From Phoronis australis (Eukaryota; Phoronida; Phoronidae), in NCBI GenBank assembly GCA_002633005.1, contig NMRA01000113.1, positions 464,441 to 528,440 on the forward strand: a DNA stretch of 64,000 nt, given 5' to 3'. Positions 13,301-28,300 of the stretch are shown here, piece by piece. Numbering within the stretch: position 1 is the first letter of the stretch; the number at the start of each line of letters is the position of its first letter. The position numbers and the translations under genes were made by a program. The notes beneath the pieces were generated by a model, which saw nothing but the letters and a program-made list of their open reading frames with translations, was not told the origin of the DNA and made no database searches.

Positions 13301-16300
13301 CAACCCTTGAAAAGCAGTGGTTGGTGAGTTGAGACAACCGTAATCATTTACCGTTAATGTTTTTTTAATATTGACCAGAATACAGAAACACACTTCAACT
13401 TACTTGATACTTGGCCTTAGTTGAGGGGCCACACATCCTGACAATTCTCGTAACTTCACCACAATGTCATTTGGTAGTTTTATTCTCGGCAAACCTTCCT
13501 GAACAATCGGCCCTTTCAATGGCTGAGAAGGCAAGTCTACAGATGGCTTTGTCTTCACAGGACTACCAAGAGGACGGGACTGCCAGACACACCTGATCAG
13601 GGAACATGTCAATACATTAACTTGACACGCCAACAATACTAAGACTGAAAATGAACATTTAGTGGTAACAAATATAGATTTTAAGGTGGGGTTGACTGAT
13701 CTATCGGAAGAAACTATTAGAGGACACCATTTGTACTTTAAACAACAATAAAGTACTCAATCCAAAAATTGTTCTGTCACTTGTTATATGTTCTGAAGTC
13801 ACAATAATATCATGTCCAAATACTATTTGTGCATCCCAAACGTATGATATACAATTTACAATTGAAATGGAGCAATGAGGTATTCATTTTGTTTAGTAGT
13901 CAAGAGATTTAAGTCAGTAACTGTTTCAGAAAGCAGCCACATTGAAAATTGTGACCAAGTTTAGGTTCCCAGCTTCTCAGGTGACCATTTACTTAAAGAA
14001 TCATGTGTTGCGATTACCAGCCTACCTCTGCAGCAACTTTGATTTGAGTAGTTGTGAACACATGATCTCCTCCCGTGAGATGTCAGGGCCTTGGTAGAGT
14101 AGATTCAACATGGTACAGCCCAGAACTGACAAACTGAGAGACAGGTCAGCAAGGAATGGTAGACCACTGGACACGTCTTCACTGGACTCCTGCAAGCAGT
14201 GGAGTGATACACCAGGTAAAACTAAATGACAGGTCAGCAAGATATGACAGAACACTGGACACGTATTCCCTGGACTCCTAATACAGTGGAGTGATACAAG
14301 AGGTAAGACTGAATGACACGTCAGCTAGATATGACAGACCACTGGACACATATTCACCGAATACAACACTGATGTGTATGAGGTCACAACATTCAACAAT
14401 CAGACATTCACCAGGTAGTGAGATCATCTCATTCATGAGCAGGTTCACTTTAGAAATGCCAAAGAATATCTTGTGGAAATCGTCAATATTTCGTACAAGT
14501 CTGATCAAAATAGTTCAGCAAAAGAACAATTTACCAGGAGAAAAGGAAGCAGAATAAGATACCAAAAGTAGAAATAGTTTCTTTGGGTTGCCTTTGATGA
14601 CTGACAAGATAATGTCGTGGTTTTTTCACTTGAAAATACTGCATCTGTATACATGTGGAGATGATCTCACCAGATCTAAGTAAGTTTTGGCTTACGAAGT
14701 AAGTGAACAATCAGATAAATCATGCACATAATTATATTTAGACTTAGCATAAACACAACTCCAGTAACAGCAAATCCATTTGAAACCTAAAATTTCTTGA
14801 TACCTAAAGGAATTGTTTTCACCAAATGTTACTTAGTTGTATCTTTTGCTGCATGCTGATACATGAAAAGCAGCAATTTTTATTGACTTCATCACAAACG
14901 TGGTCAGCCACTTGTTACTGGTCATCTTCAGTATTATCTCTTCTAGCATGCTTTTCATATTTTGTTTGCTTGTTTGTTTGCAAAAATATGCAATAAATTG
15001 TTATCTATGAAAAACAATTAATCAGGTATGGAAATAAAAGGGCATTTTGAATCTGTTACAACATGTGATAAGGTATTTCTCAATACTCAAATCGTAAAGC
15101 TAGATTTAGGCAAGACTTAAGTAAGGAGAAAATGTGAAAGGATACTAGACAAAGAAGTAGGTTATCCTTCATCCTACCTGAGCCCTGACAGTGACTAAGA
15201 ATCCCCACATGGCCTTGTCAGGAGTGTTGTGTTCACGGCCACTCCGCATCTCAAACGACAAGGTGACCGAGTCACCTTCAACTTTGACCAGATCTTTTGG
15301 CCAACCAGAGCCAAGAACGCTGCGACTACCATAGCCCATGGTGTTACCACCAAACTCTCCAACTTTACGTGAGTTCGCATTAGTTCCAGCATACAGTATG
15401 ACCTGCACATTTAGCAAAAAATAAAAAACAAAGGTCAAACACAAGGCACAATAATGAACTATATTTAGAGTCTGAAAAACAATTATCAACTTCTAAAGTT
15501 ATAATTTAATATCAAGAAAACCTTCATTACTAATAGCATGTTTCCTGTTAACAAGGAAGGCAAAAAGTTAAATATTTATTACAAGCCTCTCTACCTTGTC
15601 ATAGTCATACTGTGAAGAACATCGAGAATCAAAGCGTAGGTAAAGACATCTAGCACCAGGGATGGTGACTGTTTCTTTGAACTTGTAATTATCTCGCACA
15701 GGATGAATAGTTTCCACAGTCCTGCCAGTGGCCCATGGAGTGGGGATCTTCAGTCCAGCCAGGAATCCTTGCTCCTCTGCCTCATTCAGACTAGAATGCA
15801 TATCGAAAAAAGTGAGTTTTTAGGTTTAATGACTGTGTAAAATATACATATATGTACTAGAAAAATAGAATAAGTCCCATAAAATGCATTGCAAATAAGA
15901 ACCTGAGATGAGGTAGTGTAAAATGAAAAAGTTGATTAAAACTTTTGGTATGAGCCAAACACTTACCTGTCAGGATTGAGAGACTGCCTTATCAACTCTA
16001 CAATGTCTTGGTCATCATCCAGTAAAGACTCTTCTCCTATAGCAGTAACTTGGCTCTTTAGTAAGAGTGCAGCCTGCAGTAATACCAACACTATGAGGAC
16101 ACTGTTCCATCCATGACATGAAGAAACAAATGCTGTCATACCAATTACCTTAACAACATGTCTTCACGTACCAGTGCTGGACGTATGATCATGTAATTAA
16201 CTATGCTGCATTTTTCTCAATCTCAGTAAACCTGTTTATAGACAGGTGAAAATCCCTCATGCCACCAAATTATACACGCCTAATTTGTGAGGTCCAGCTT

Positions 16301-19300
16301 TCGAAGGAAAGACAATTTTTTAATGGAAACTATCTTGGCTATTCATAACTAGCTATAGGTAAAAAATCTATGACTTGTCGTGTTCACACTTTTGCCCGAC
16401 TTTCTCAAACAAAGACATCTAATATTAGCTACATGAACAGCAGGTGTACCTTACTAAAAGCAGAATGTTTACCATACCTGACTTGTGAGTAAGGTAAGTT
16501 GTACCAGCTGGGGCATGAGACCATGAGCCAGCGCCAGGCACCTCAAGTTAGTGTGTGTCAGAGAAGTGACTAGAACAGGCAACAGGTGGCCCAAGATGGT
16601 GCCCTTAGCAACCTTCTCAATACCCTGTAGTCTGTATTCTGTGTCGTCGGCCTTGCTGGAGATGACGGTATTGCAGGACTCCAGCAGAACTTGTAGCACC
16701 TGAAAAGAAAGATCAAATATCTCAGTGTAACAAATGATGGTAAATGAGTTCCTGTCAAAGTTCAGCACACATAATGAAGGTGCTTACACAACATTTTAAA
16801 ATATTGATTACCACCAGAGATGACAGTTCAGGACACACAAAATATCACCTAGTTCCTGCAAGGATGTTTAGAATATCTGAAGCATGTAGACTTTTTAAAA
16901 ATAATCAAGTATAACATGACTTCATTCAGCCACATAAGACAAGCTTCATGACAAAAGAATGAAAATTTCCAATACAATCACAGATTACGACAACTATTCA
17001 ATACACAAGTCCCTGCGCACCTGAAAGGCTGACGGCAGAATGATAGATGCCAGGTTAACCACTGCTGTCTGTAACCTCTGCAGTTCACTTGAATCTTTAT
17101 CCGCTGCAGTCTCCTTCGTGAACAACACAGCATTCCTCAGCAGGTAAGACTGCAGAGCCGCCAGATATCTGACATATGGAGAGGATACCTGAAATGACAA
17201 CATAAATCAATGTATGTTCACTGAATGACTATGAAAGTAGTAAGTACCATTAACACACAAACAACCTTATTCTGGACTAATAACTGTATGACGCCTTCCA
17301 ACAACTTTAAAGAAGAAGGGACACGCAATTCACAAAAAGAAGTTATGGTAGCAAAATATAAGTAGGGAGAAGCAGGAACAATTAAAGTAACTGAAGTAGG
17401 GGCAGGTGTCCCTAGGCTTCCAGATCTGGGGCAAAATTTACATCCAGCAAAAATGAAAAAAGGAACCCACAGTCACTTCACCAGGAACACACCTTCCATT
17501 TTTCACAATGACAGACTTGAAAATAATAAAAATGGTCATATGCACATATGCTTGTGGTCGGAAAAAAGCAATTGACACAGGTAGCATGGTTATTTTTAAG
17601 TATTACTTTAGGTGATTAAATCCTTTTTAATTCAAGATATGAACTCAGCTAAAAAAGTAGTTACAAAGTGTGAATTTCAGGAAAAAGTAGTAAACGAACG
17701 CAGGAATATCTCTAAAAAATAAGAAAGTGGGAATCTTGGGAAAACATAATGCAGCCATTGTATGGCAACTGCTCATGAAGTCCATCATACAAATAATTAT
17801 TTTCAAAATTGCAAAAAATCAATATTCTTTTATTTAGTTATCATCTACCCAAACATAAGTGTATCTTATACGGCACCAAAGATCACATCAGAAGTTATCT
17901 AACATTGTTTAAAAGCTGTAATAACCGAGATTACACACCAGAAAGAAGCATCATTCCCCTCTCCCTTTCTTGAGAAGACATACAAAAGACTATTGTAAAC
18001 TGACTCACAGGTATGGTGGAGAGAAGCCTCTCTAACTCATCATATTTCAAAGAGTGACATTTCGCCAACAGTACCATGGCCTCCTTCACAGCTAACTTGA
18101 GAATGTATTTCACCATCATGTCGGGTAATCTGTAAATAAACCCAAACTGACAACACACATCCGCAGAAGTGTCACCTCTTTTCATTACATTTTCAACTTT
18201 TCATGATTCACACATGAAGTTAATAACTGATGATAACACATGGTTGTGAACAAGGGCTGTAACACGTGGTTGTGAACATGGGCTGTAACACGTGGTTGTG
18301 ACATATGATTTCATTCATGGCTACATCCTTTATGTATATTGTTACAAGTGAAAAGACAACAAAAGGATGTGAAGACACTAGACATGTAATGACAGTATAA
18401 AGCACTATTATTACAGAAATCAATTTCACATCAACAGAATTAAAATCTCTTCACTTCATAATACAATAGAAGAATTCATTGTGAGATATATATGTATAAT
18501 TTCCAATCACACAATTAAAGGTATAATTGTATACACTGAAAGTTACCATATGATTGGTTAGAGAGAAACAAGGGCATATTTCTGTGAACTAGCCAATCTC
18601 AGCTTTACATTCAATGAAGGTCAAATAACAATACATGTTGTTGCAGCACCTATTTCACAAGCTTCAAATAGGTATTTTTTCAAGATTGGATCGTGCATAG
18701 CCAAACAACAAGTAGCAATAAATAAACAAATGAAAACAACAGGCAAGGACAACCCACCTGATACTAGTGATGTCAGTCTCCATGGTGCTATGTTTAAGTT
18801 GATCTGAGTAGTCCACAAGTAGTAGCTCCCTCAAGTACTTACTCCCATAGAGGTCACCACCTGTCACACAGACACAAGACATTAATCACAAGCTTGTGTG
18901 AAACCAATGATTTACAACCTGTGCATTATTTCTCAAACTCTTAAAATGGTGGAAGACTCCAACAAAATACTTGATTGTCTTTAATATTCAAACACCATTG
19001 AAACTTGTCCCCGTAACAACATTGCGATGATTGATAGAATAAACTAACATCACCATCTTGTCCACTGACACACACCTTCAGTGATGAGCTGGAACAACAA
19101 GTCATTACACTCCTGATCCTGTCTATAGAACACACTGATCCCCAGGCTCAACGCTTTACAGGCCTTCTCAGTCATGGCCACAGCATCCCGTCCTTCCTTT
19201 GTCTGGAACATGCTTATGGTCTTCCATAGCAACTTTCTGCAGAGACACGGAAACAAGGAGAGTAATATGCAATAGCGTCCTGAATGTAATCAACATTTAA

Positions 19301-22300
19301 CAGCACATTAAACCCATGGTCTCTGTTAAAAAAAGCTTTGGTTCTAGCCATTTACCATTATGAAATTGTTATCAAATTGTTCCTTTGTAAATAGGCGTGA
19401 CCTCTGGGCTTGGAAAGAATTGAATTTTTGCATCTTCGGACCAAGATAAAAATTAAGGTTACAGCATGACCTCAATTTTTTTTGAGATTAGTCTGCAGAA
19501 GAAATAGTTCACATTGCTCAGAGACAATGTGGATATTAGTATGAGACTGAGGTATGCTTGATACCAAGTGTTCACAAGTGAGTCTACACACAGCTACACT
19601 TACAATGTATACTACTAAACAATGAGGTATAGTAAACCAGTATTATCCTATAATAAAGTGAACACAAACACTTTCTACCTGAGTCTTATGATCAACTCCT
19701 CATCGTTGTCAGCTTTAAATGAGTTCATCTTGCACACCAGCTGAAAATGTCACAAAGATATGACCATTACTACACAAACTAATAGCAGTTGTACAAACAG
19801 TCATGAGGATTATGGATCAAAACCTAGCAATACTGACCAGACGTGACCAGACACATGCAAACCTCTAGATGTTCCAAGATAAAAACAAAGAAAAGGAGCC
19901 AGTTCTAAGGCTCACTTAGTAAGTGTAATCAACACAATAAAACTTTGTGTCATTATCACAGTTTTGGGATCTGTAAAACAACATAATGACCTCGATTAAA
20001 GTCAATAATTGTGTATTATCGTCAGCCCTTCTTAACAAGCGTCCACTACTCTGGCAGTCAAAGGTACGGCTATCAGTAAGAATGGTATATTACCTGTATC
20101 ACCATCAGTGTACAGTGTATCGTATGCGCATCCTCTTTCACCAAGGCCCACTCTAGTATGTCAGTTACCCTAGCCAGGTAGACCATGTCAGCAGGGCTGT
20201 GTTGAATCAGTAAGTTTCCCAGTGCTGTATGTATCAGGTCAGTGTTCATCTGATGTATGCAGACACAAGCAGCGTGTTGCAGCAGGTACTTAGCTACGTC
20301 ACTTGGTTGCAGGCATGCTGTAACACAGACACATTACTGCTTTACGTTTACTAGAAAAGACTGCTTGTCCAACCATAAACTGACCTGAAATACACTAAGG
20401 CTTCGTAGTACTGTAACAATAATGCAAAAATAACAATCCTTTGTAATACCAGTGATGGTCACCGACTCTGGTAATTTGTATCCTTAAAGTAGACATTGTC
20501 CTTGTAGTTCAAGACAAGAGGACATATCAATGCAGGTCATTGACTCTGGTAATTTGTATACTTAAAGTAGACATTGTCCTTGTAGTTCAAGACAAGAGGA
20601 CATATCAATGCTGGTCATTGACTCTGGTAATTTGTATACTTAAAGTAAACATTGTTCTTGTAACTCAAGACAAGAGGAAATATGAGATAATCACTGACAG
20701 CAGGATGTAAAAACACACTTGGCCACTCACTAGTTCCCAAGTTGAATGCTAGGGCCTAAAATGACTTATAAGTCAACTGGACACCATTTTGTAGAAAATC
20801 AAATTATCCAAATTTGTCAATTTCCGACATCAGAATTTAATGTTGCAATAATTCATCGCTCATCTTTATACTATTTCTGACTGCTGTAAAATCTTCATTT
20901 TCCAACACATATTTAACAACTTCCCGTCAGCAAAATTCTTTTTAGGGACCACTGTACTACTTCATGGCTTCAATCGATGCATCCGTAACTTAGAAATTGA
21001 AAGGCTGGTGTCGCTAACATCATTGAGACTCTGAGAGTACATTTTTCTCATGACTCTGTCACTGAACTTCCTCCAATTTTGCCTGATCACTGTTTGTTCA
21101 ATATTTTTTTTATCAGACTTGTCTTCACATTATCAATGACGCACTGGCAGCTGCACAATCGTTCAATAGCTAAACCATGTCAACACTGGATGAACAAAAA
21201 TGCACAACTGATGGCACGGCTAGTCATATACACCAGATGCCCAGAAGCCAGACAGAGATGACAGCAATATGAGACAACATACCTCTATATGTGTGGGTGC
21301 ATAAAAATTCATACCTAGCAATTAAATAAATGATTTTAGGCTCAAGTATTTGAAGAAATGTAGAAAAGTCCAGGCATTGCCCTATCTCTGATTTTTGTAG
21401 CCAGTTTCTGCAAGTTTGTTGTTATTGTGGTCACATCTTATCGAGGCCATTTCCTTTATGATTGATACAAAGAAGGATTGAGTCCTTGCTTGCTAAAAAG
21501 TTCTGAATATATTGTGATACTTCAGAGGCCCTTTGCAATACAGTCTAGCGAATCTGCAATGTCCAGTTTGACAACAAAATGTGTTTCACTGAATCCTACA
21601 CACTCACGTGAAGAGCAAAATTTCACAAGTGACTTTTAACCTTTGTTTCACATTGCATTGTAACATATCAGGAAGTCTCTACAACACTTTTGGGCCACTG
21701 ACCTGAAACGGTTTGATGAGTTCCACCATGAATGCCCAACGTGGACAGTACGTGGTGCCTAGCCTGATACCCGGGGTTATAGAACTGGTCCATCCAATCA
21801 CTGCTGCAAGCCCACAACATGTTGTTCCTCAAGTCATAGCAAATACCTGCAACACAAGAGAAAGTTTAAGTTGGCGATACTAACAAAAATATTTCCACTT
21901 TACAAGAAAAATCCCAATGCACATCAGGACAACTAGATTTTGTTTAGCCCAGTAAGCCACACAATTGTGTAGCAAAGTTGGCAATCTCCCTTGACAAATT
22001 ACAGATGTGCACCTGACTGAACCTTCATAAAAGACGGAACACGCTATATTTTGTTTACTACAGATGCCTTGTTCAACAAGTCACTTTACCTAAGCCAAGA
22101 ACTGGTGCCCCTCTTGACAAACCACAAGTCACTGCGTCCATCAATTCTGTGCGAGATGTGTAGTTGCCCGTAGTCACATCAAAGGTAACACATCCAGCCA
22201 GACCTGAAGTACAACAATGGGAGACAATGATCAACTAAGCCACAATGAGCAAGGCAGTAAAGGGATATACACGGTAGAGTGTAAAGCATAAGATTTAGGA

Positions 22301-25300
22301 CAATGAATTTTTTCCGAAATAAAAATAATTTGAGTGTGAACCTGAAGTGAATGAAAACATGTAACCAACTATGCATATTAATGGGGTTGACACCTATCAA
22401 ACAGAGGTGGTACATATGACGTCACAAGTTACCATACAAAGTGACATGTCCTGTTGGCAAAGAAAACTAAGGGGAGTACAATATCATATTCCAAAAAGCT
22501 TTAGTCTGACAGAAATATTGTCAATGAATTGAGCTGTATTTGACCAGCAGAGTAAACATTACTGAATTGATTTGTACATGACCTCTCAATTTAGGTCAAA
22601 TTACTTACTTCTGAGAGAGGAGAGTGGAGGCGCACCTCCAAACAGGGATCGACTGACAGCGGCACCACTACTGCCCTGTGTTGGAGTCAACATGACGAGT
22701 GATGTTCCATCACAATACAAAGGGGTCTTCAGTAGGCTGGTGAGGGTCAGTCCGCAACTGGTGCTACCTAGAACAACATTCACCATGTACTAACATCATT
22801 TTCAAAATTTATCAGTCTACTTACATCAAACTTTATCCTGTTTACATTGGCACTAGCACAATGTTTCCTTTAGTCATTTCTTCAGCCATCTTCATGATAC
22901 ACCATTAGTGAAATAAAACATAAGGCCACAAAATCATACTTCTGGTCACTGTTTTTTTTTCTTGAAAATCCAGTCAGTGGTGCGGTATTTCTAATTAGTT
23001 GCTCACTTTTAAAAAATCCACCAGAGACAAGCAAAATTGATACGGGCTTTGTTTTGTTTACTCATCGCTTGGCTATTCAGTGAATTTCAAATTTTGCCTT
23101 TTTGCAGGGTTTTAATAAAAGAACACAAGACCTTGCCTGAAATCGATGCAGGAAGCACTTTTTTCTTGAAATCAATGAACGCAAATCTCAAAATGAGCCG
23201 TGGTAGAAAGCAGAACTAAATACACTTTTTGGCCAGACAGAACACCATAACTAAGAATGTGACAGAGCTAGACTAATCAAAATAATGATGTAACGAGAGA
23301 ATGAAAAAGGAGTTCATCAAAGCCAACACATTTCATCGGAGACAATCGTTTGCTATCAATGCTTGTAGACAGGCATCATGTGTGAGACTGCAAATCAAAG
23401 TATTTAATGACTTCTCATACCTGTTTCCTCTTTTTTGTTAGAGTCTGTAGAAGACAGAGCCACGAGCGTAGCTGCATGGTTAGCAGAGCGATAAGGACGG
23501 AGTCTTGTCAGCAAGGTTTCATTGACTGACTTGGGAGTAGGCTCATCTCTGCGCACTAGTTTCACACTTGAATTCTGGGGCTTGACAATATAGTCCTCAA
23601 CCTCAGTGAGACAACAAAACGACATTACAACAGGTACAAATGGAATGAAAACACAATAACATTAAAATATCTAATACCTTTTCTATAGACAAGGTATTCA
23701 GCTTTTTCAACTTCTGCACAATACAACACATAACCTTGTGAGTAAACTGAAAAAAACACACAGCAAGTATCTAACTTTAACATTTTGACTCTGTGCTCCT
23801 ACCTCAAAAGACTCCACAAACACCTCGAGTCCTTTGGCAGTTTTATCTGTGGTAGTGCCAGCGCACCAGACCCAGTATACACGGGAGTCATCTGAGCACA
23901 GTGACACTGTTGTGACAGGTGCAGGGAATCTATACACTGATGGCCTCAATACTGTCTTTATGACCTGCAGAGGGATATGTTACCAGATGAATTTAATACA
24001 AGTTGCCTAGCACATATAAACTGACAAAGTCAAACTTGCAATGTTTTCTTTCATACTAAACGTCTGTCAGGTACAAAGTGGGAAGCAGCGGCAGCTGTGG
24101 CACAAGTAGAGAGCAGACTGCAGCAAAAGGATACAGTAGGAACAGTGTGCCTGAGAAGACAAGGAAAGGCATTGCTGAGGAAGAGAATAGAGGTGCTACA
24201 GCGATGGGGTTACAGTAGCAAGGGGAATGGACAATGTGGGATAGCTGTTTGAGAAAGAAGATCACTACAAAGGATCTGTTGTCATCAGAAAGTCAGAGAC
24301 TCAACTGTGTGCTTAGAGCAGTGTATGAGAAACTTCCCATGCCGAGGAATTTGAGTCTGTGGGGGTAGCAGAAGATGACAGATGTGCTAGCTGCGGGGAA
24401 CCAGGAACTTTGCAGCACATACTAACACAGAGGGCAAGTACACCTGGAGGTATAACGAAGTGCTGAAGGCCCTGGCACGCATCCAGAACATTGAAAGAAG
24501 AGCAGAGAAGAAGAGCAGTGGTGGAAGAGGAACTCAACACAAGGGTTTATTCCACAAGTCCATGAACTGGAAGATGACCGTAGATCTGAGAAGTCGAGCA
24601 GTTTTCCTGAAACTCATTGTCACTAGCTACATAGGAACACATCTAACAAATCTCATTAAGATCCTGCTAGAGGTTTAGGACATACAGCACTGGATGCCAG
24701 ACACCAGGAGAAAGATGACGGCAATATACACCCACATATGTACATGTGAACGCTCAAAACTTTGAACAAATACTATACAGACAACTCATTCAGTTGGTGA
24801 AATGGGTGGGTTGACAAACACAGGGGCGTTTCACTGTGGAAAAATTTTGATATGAAATTTGATTTCCCAGATAGGTTGCGTGTAAAAAACCAGGCTATCT
24901 GTGGCAGTCTTTCAAGAAGTGGTAATTGTCAGTACAGTAAAAACAACCATTTGTTTAAATTTGAAAAATTACATTATTTTGCTGCACACACAGCCCATAT
25001 TTTTAAAGCACCACTTTTTCAAATCAGGGAACATGTAAATTTAATTAGGCAGCTAGAACCTGCCACTATGTCAAGTTACCTGAAGGTTATGAGGATCAAT
25101 GGCTTGAAGAAACGCATCACTAGTCTCAGAATCAAACGATACAGGTCTCAGGAAGAGACTGTCATTGGCCCAGGCCAGATAGCCAGGCCCTAGTTTGCTG
25201 TTCCTGCTGTAGACATGACCCCTGAGAGTGCCATGAAGACCACTGCCAATCTTAGCAATGCCTCTCCCCGTACAGCTGGTGCAGTATAAGAAGATGCCAT

Positions 25301-28300
25301 CTGTAGTAACACGGCGACCAATGTTGTCACCAGCTGTCAAGGTATAACCAAAGATTAGTTATAGTCAATGCAAAATTCGCAAGCAAAAGTACATCAGAGG
25401 AAATCTACAGCTATTGAGTTTATGCTGATTAGATACCTAAGTTCTAATCTGTTATCAGCAGTAGAAAAACAGACCTCTTTACAGAACATGCTGTCGCTGT
25501 TCCAAAAAGTATCTATTTAGAGTTTATAAACAAAATTAGCTGTGTTCAAAAAAGATATTACACATCTTACAACATGAAATAGGAATTTTGTAGAAAACAC
25601 CAAGGTGCACTCACAAGCAGAAAGATAAACACATCAATTTCTGTTACACTGCCAAACACAAAGATTCAAGTCAAGAAAGTTAAATATAGACTGTCTTCAA
25701 TGACTTCTAAAAAGAACATGCAAAGAACTTTTTTACTAGAGTTGTCTTTTCCATCTTTCTCAGGTGTATCCAACAGATCTTCAAATCCCCAGCAAATAAC
25801 ATGCTTGGGCCCCAACAGTAAACTGTTCTGACTTTGTCCACCATCTGTAAGCAGCAGCTTGTTGATCACTTCTCCAATTTGCAATGGCTGAAGATCGGCA
25901 AGTCTGCTCAACAAATGGGCAGTGTGGATAATGGCTTTTAAGTTACCCCTGTAAATAATTCACAATAATCAATTATTATGTCCAGGTGGCTGATCATTAG
26001 CAAAAAGCATACTAAGCCAATTACATGAAAATTCAACATGAGTGGTTTTCAGCAACTGTAAAATATATTTAAATAAAAGGACAAACCTAACCAACATATC
26101 AGAATGATCTGCTACTATACTAGACAATTTCACGTTTAAATGGCTCAAAAACAAAAATCAAATTAGTTTTTACTTTCATAAAATTGGTCTTATAATATTC
26201 CTTAGTGATAAAAGTATATTTCCATTATGAACAAGAACATCAAAACCATCAGTGACTCAAGAAAATGTTTATTGGGGTTAGCAAACACTAAAATTGCCAA
26301 TTTGAAAATAGTGCTTGTATGCATTGCCTGTGACTTGAGTTGCCAGCTCATTTGGCAATAACTCCAATTCAGATAAGCGTGGCAAAATTTTTAAACCACA
26401 AAGCGCTTTGGCTAAAAATTCATCATTGACGGCTCAAAAAGGGCAAAATGCAGCTTTAACTATTTGTAAAATGGACAGAAATTATTCCCAAGTCACAAGT
26501 GCTCATGCCAGTTGTACAAATTCATCTGCACAAAGGTCAGTGAAAAAGTACAATCATTGCCGGATGATATTAGACTGGTCCCTTATCAGCATTAACTCAC
26601 AGTATCTATCTTATGGAACCCATATATACTGTATCCAATTGACCGTGAGTAGGGCCTATATTAAAAGTAATGAAGGCTCATTATTGAGTTTGATCACCAA
26701 AACTTGTGAGCAATGGTTATCATGGCCCCGAGTTCAATCTCTGAACACGAAAGTCAGTTAGAAAACTGACCAAATGCACAGCATGCATTCAAGTGGCATA
26801 ATTGCTTAAGTTTTGAGTCTAACTCCAGTCCGAGTTTGGAAGTTAGATCCTGGGCGCTGGACTTCATTGAAGGAATTAAATTTTGGTTTAGGTCACTTAC
26901 TGCTATAAACTTGGTCTCAATTTGTTCCTTACTGAGATGAGAAGTGATTTTTGATATAGTTAAGAACTGACAGTCCGTTATTCCTCAAGACTCATCAAAT
27001 AAAATGACTCGCTGTAACAAGTCAACCTGTAGAGCCTGGTCTCACGCAATTCATAAAAAGAACTGTCAGTTTTTTCCAAGCCCAGAAATCACACCTATTT
27101 TGATTAAGGAACAATTAGAGACCAATTCCATAACAGGAAGTTTTCTAAAGAGAAATTGTGTTTTGTCATGGAAGGTGGGTTTATAGATGCTTTAATAGAA
27201 TTGAATGACAATGATTACAGTGACAACTTCTAAAAATTCCCTATACATACACAGGTGAAATACATGTAAGCGTCTTTGATTAATTGTTAAAACAGAAATA
27301 TTGTTCTTGGTTTACAAGATCGACTAANCGACGGCGGAAATACGACCCTTTACCGACGTCGCGCCAATTCAATTCCGACCACTTATCAACGTCCCACCAC
27401 CCTGCAAGCGATTGTTTACCGACGTCGGACCAACCTAGAGGCGGCTTCTCGCCAACGTTTCGCCAACTAAGAGGCAACTGTTTGCCAACGTCGCACCAAC
27501 TTAGAGGCGACTGTTTGCCAACGTCGCACCGACCTTCAACTTTTCGGCCACCTGGTTTTCCCGCTTGCTCCCATAGAGGACATACATGTACTGATTTAAT
27601 GATTAAATCAGTATGTCATCTATGGGAGCAATCCGAAAACGCACGTGGTTAAAAAGTCGCAGGTAGGTTCCACGTTGGTAAACAGTCGAGAACATGTTAA
27701 GAACAGTCAGGGCCACCCAACCATCTGGTGGCGAAAACAATGCTCCGATTGAACATCAGGATATGCATAGCATGCAGTATGTCATTAAAGGCATTCCTGT
27801 GTTCTTTAAGCATTTTATTAAAGCATATCAATACCAGAAATGATGAATACCCAAAAATGGTAAATGATGAAGTAAATCATAAAAATAAACTATTTGCACA
27901 GAAGACAACTTTCAAAGATGCAAATATCTCATTATGACCTTGAATATGTAAATTTGTGGCAAGCCTCGCCTTATAGTAACTTTCATGAAAACTGTGCTAA
28001 CACTATAATTACACTGTAGGAGAAACAAACACTTCACCCATAAAGCTTAAGACTTAATAAATACTATGCGCGCACCCGGGGGGGGGAGCTAGGGGCTCAA
28101 ATGAGCCCCCTTCCATTTCACAGAGTGGGCAAAAATGTCAGCCATGTAGAAACAACAATATCGAAAAAAGTAGAAAACAAAAAGTCCACTAAAAAGGCAG
28201 GAATAACCAAAATTCCAAGAATGCAAAATTCATAGCTCTGAACGTACCCCTGAATCAAATTCGAGCCCCCCCATTTTTGGCTGGGTGCGTGCATGAATAC

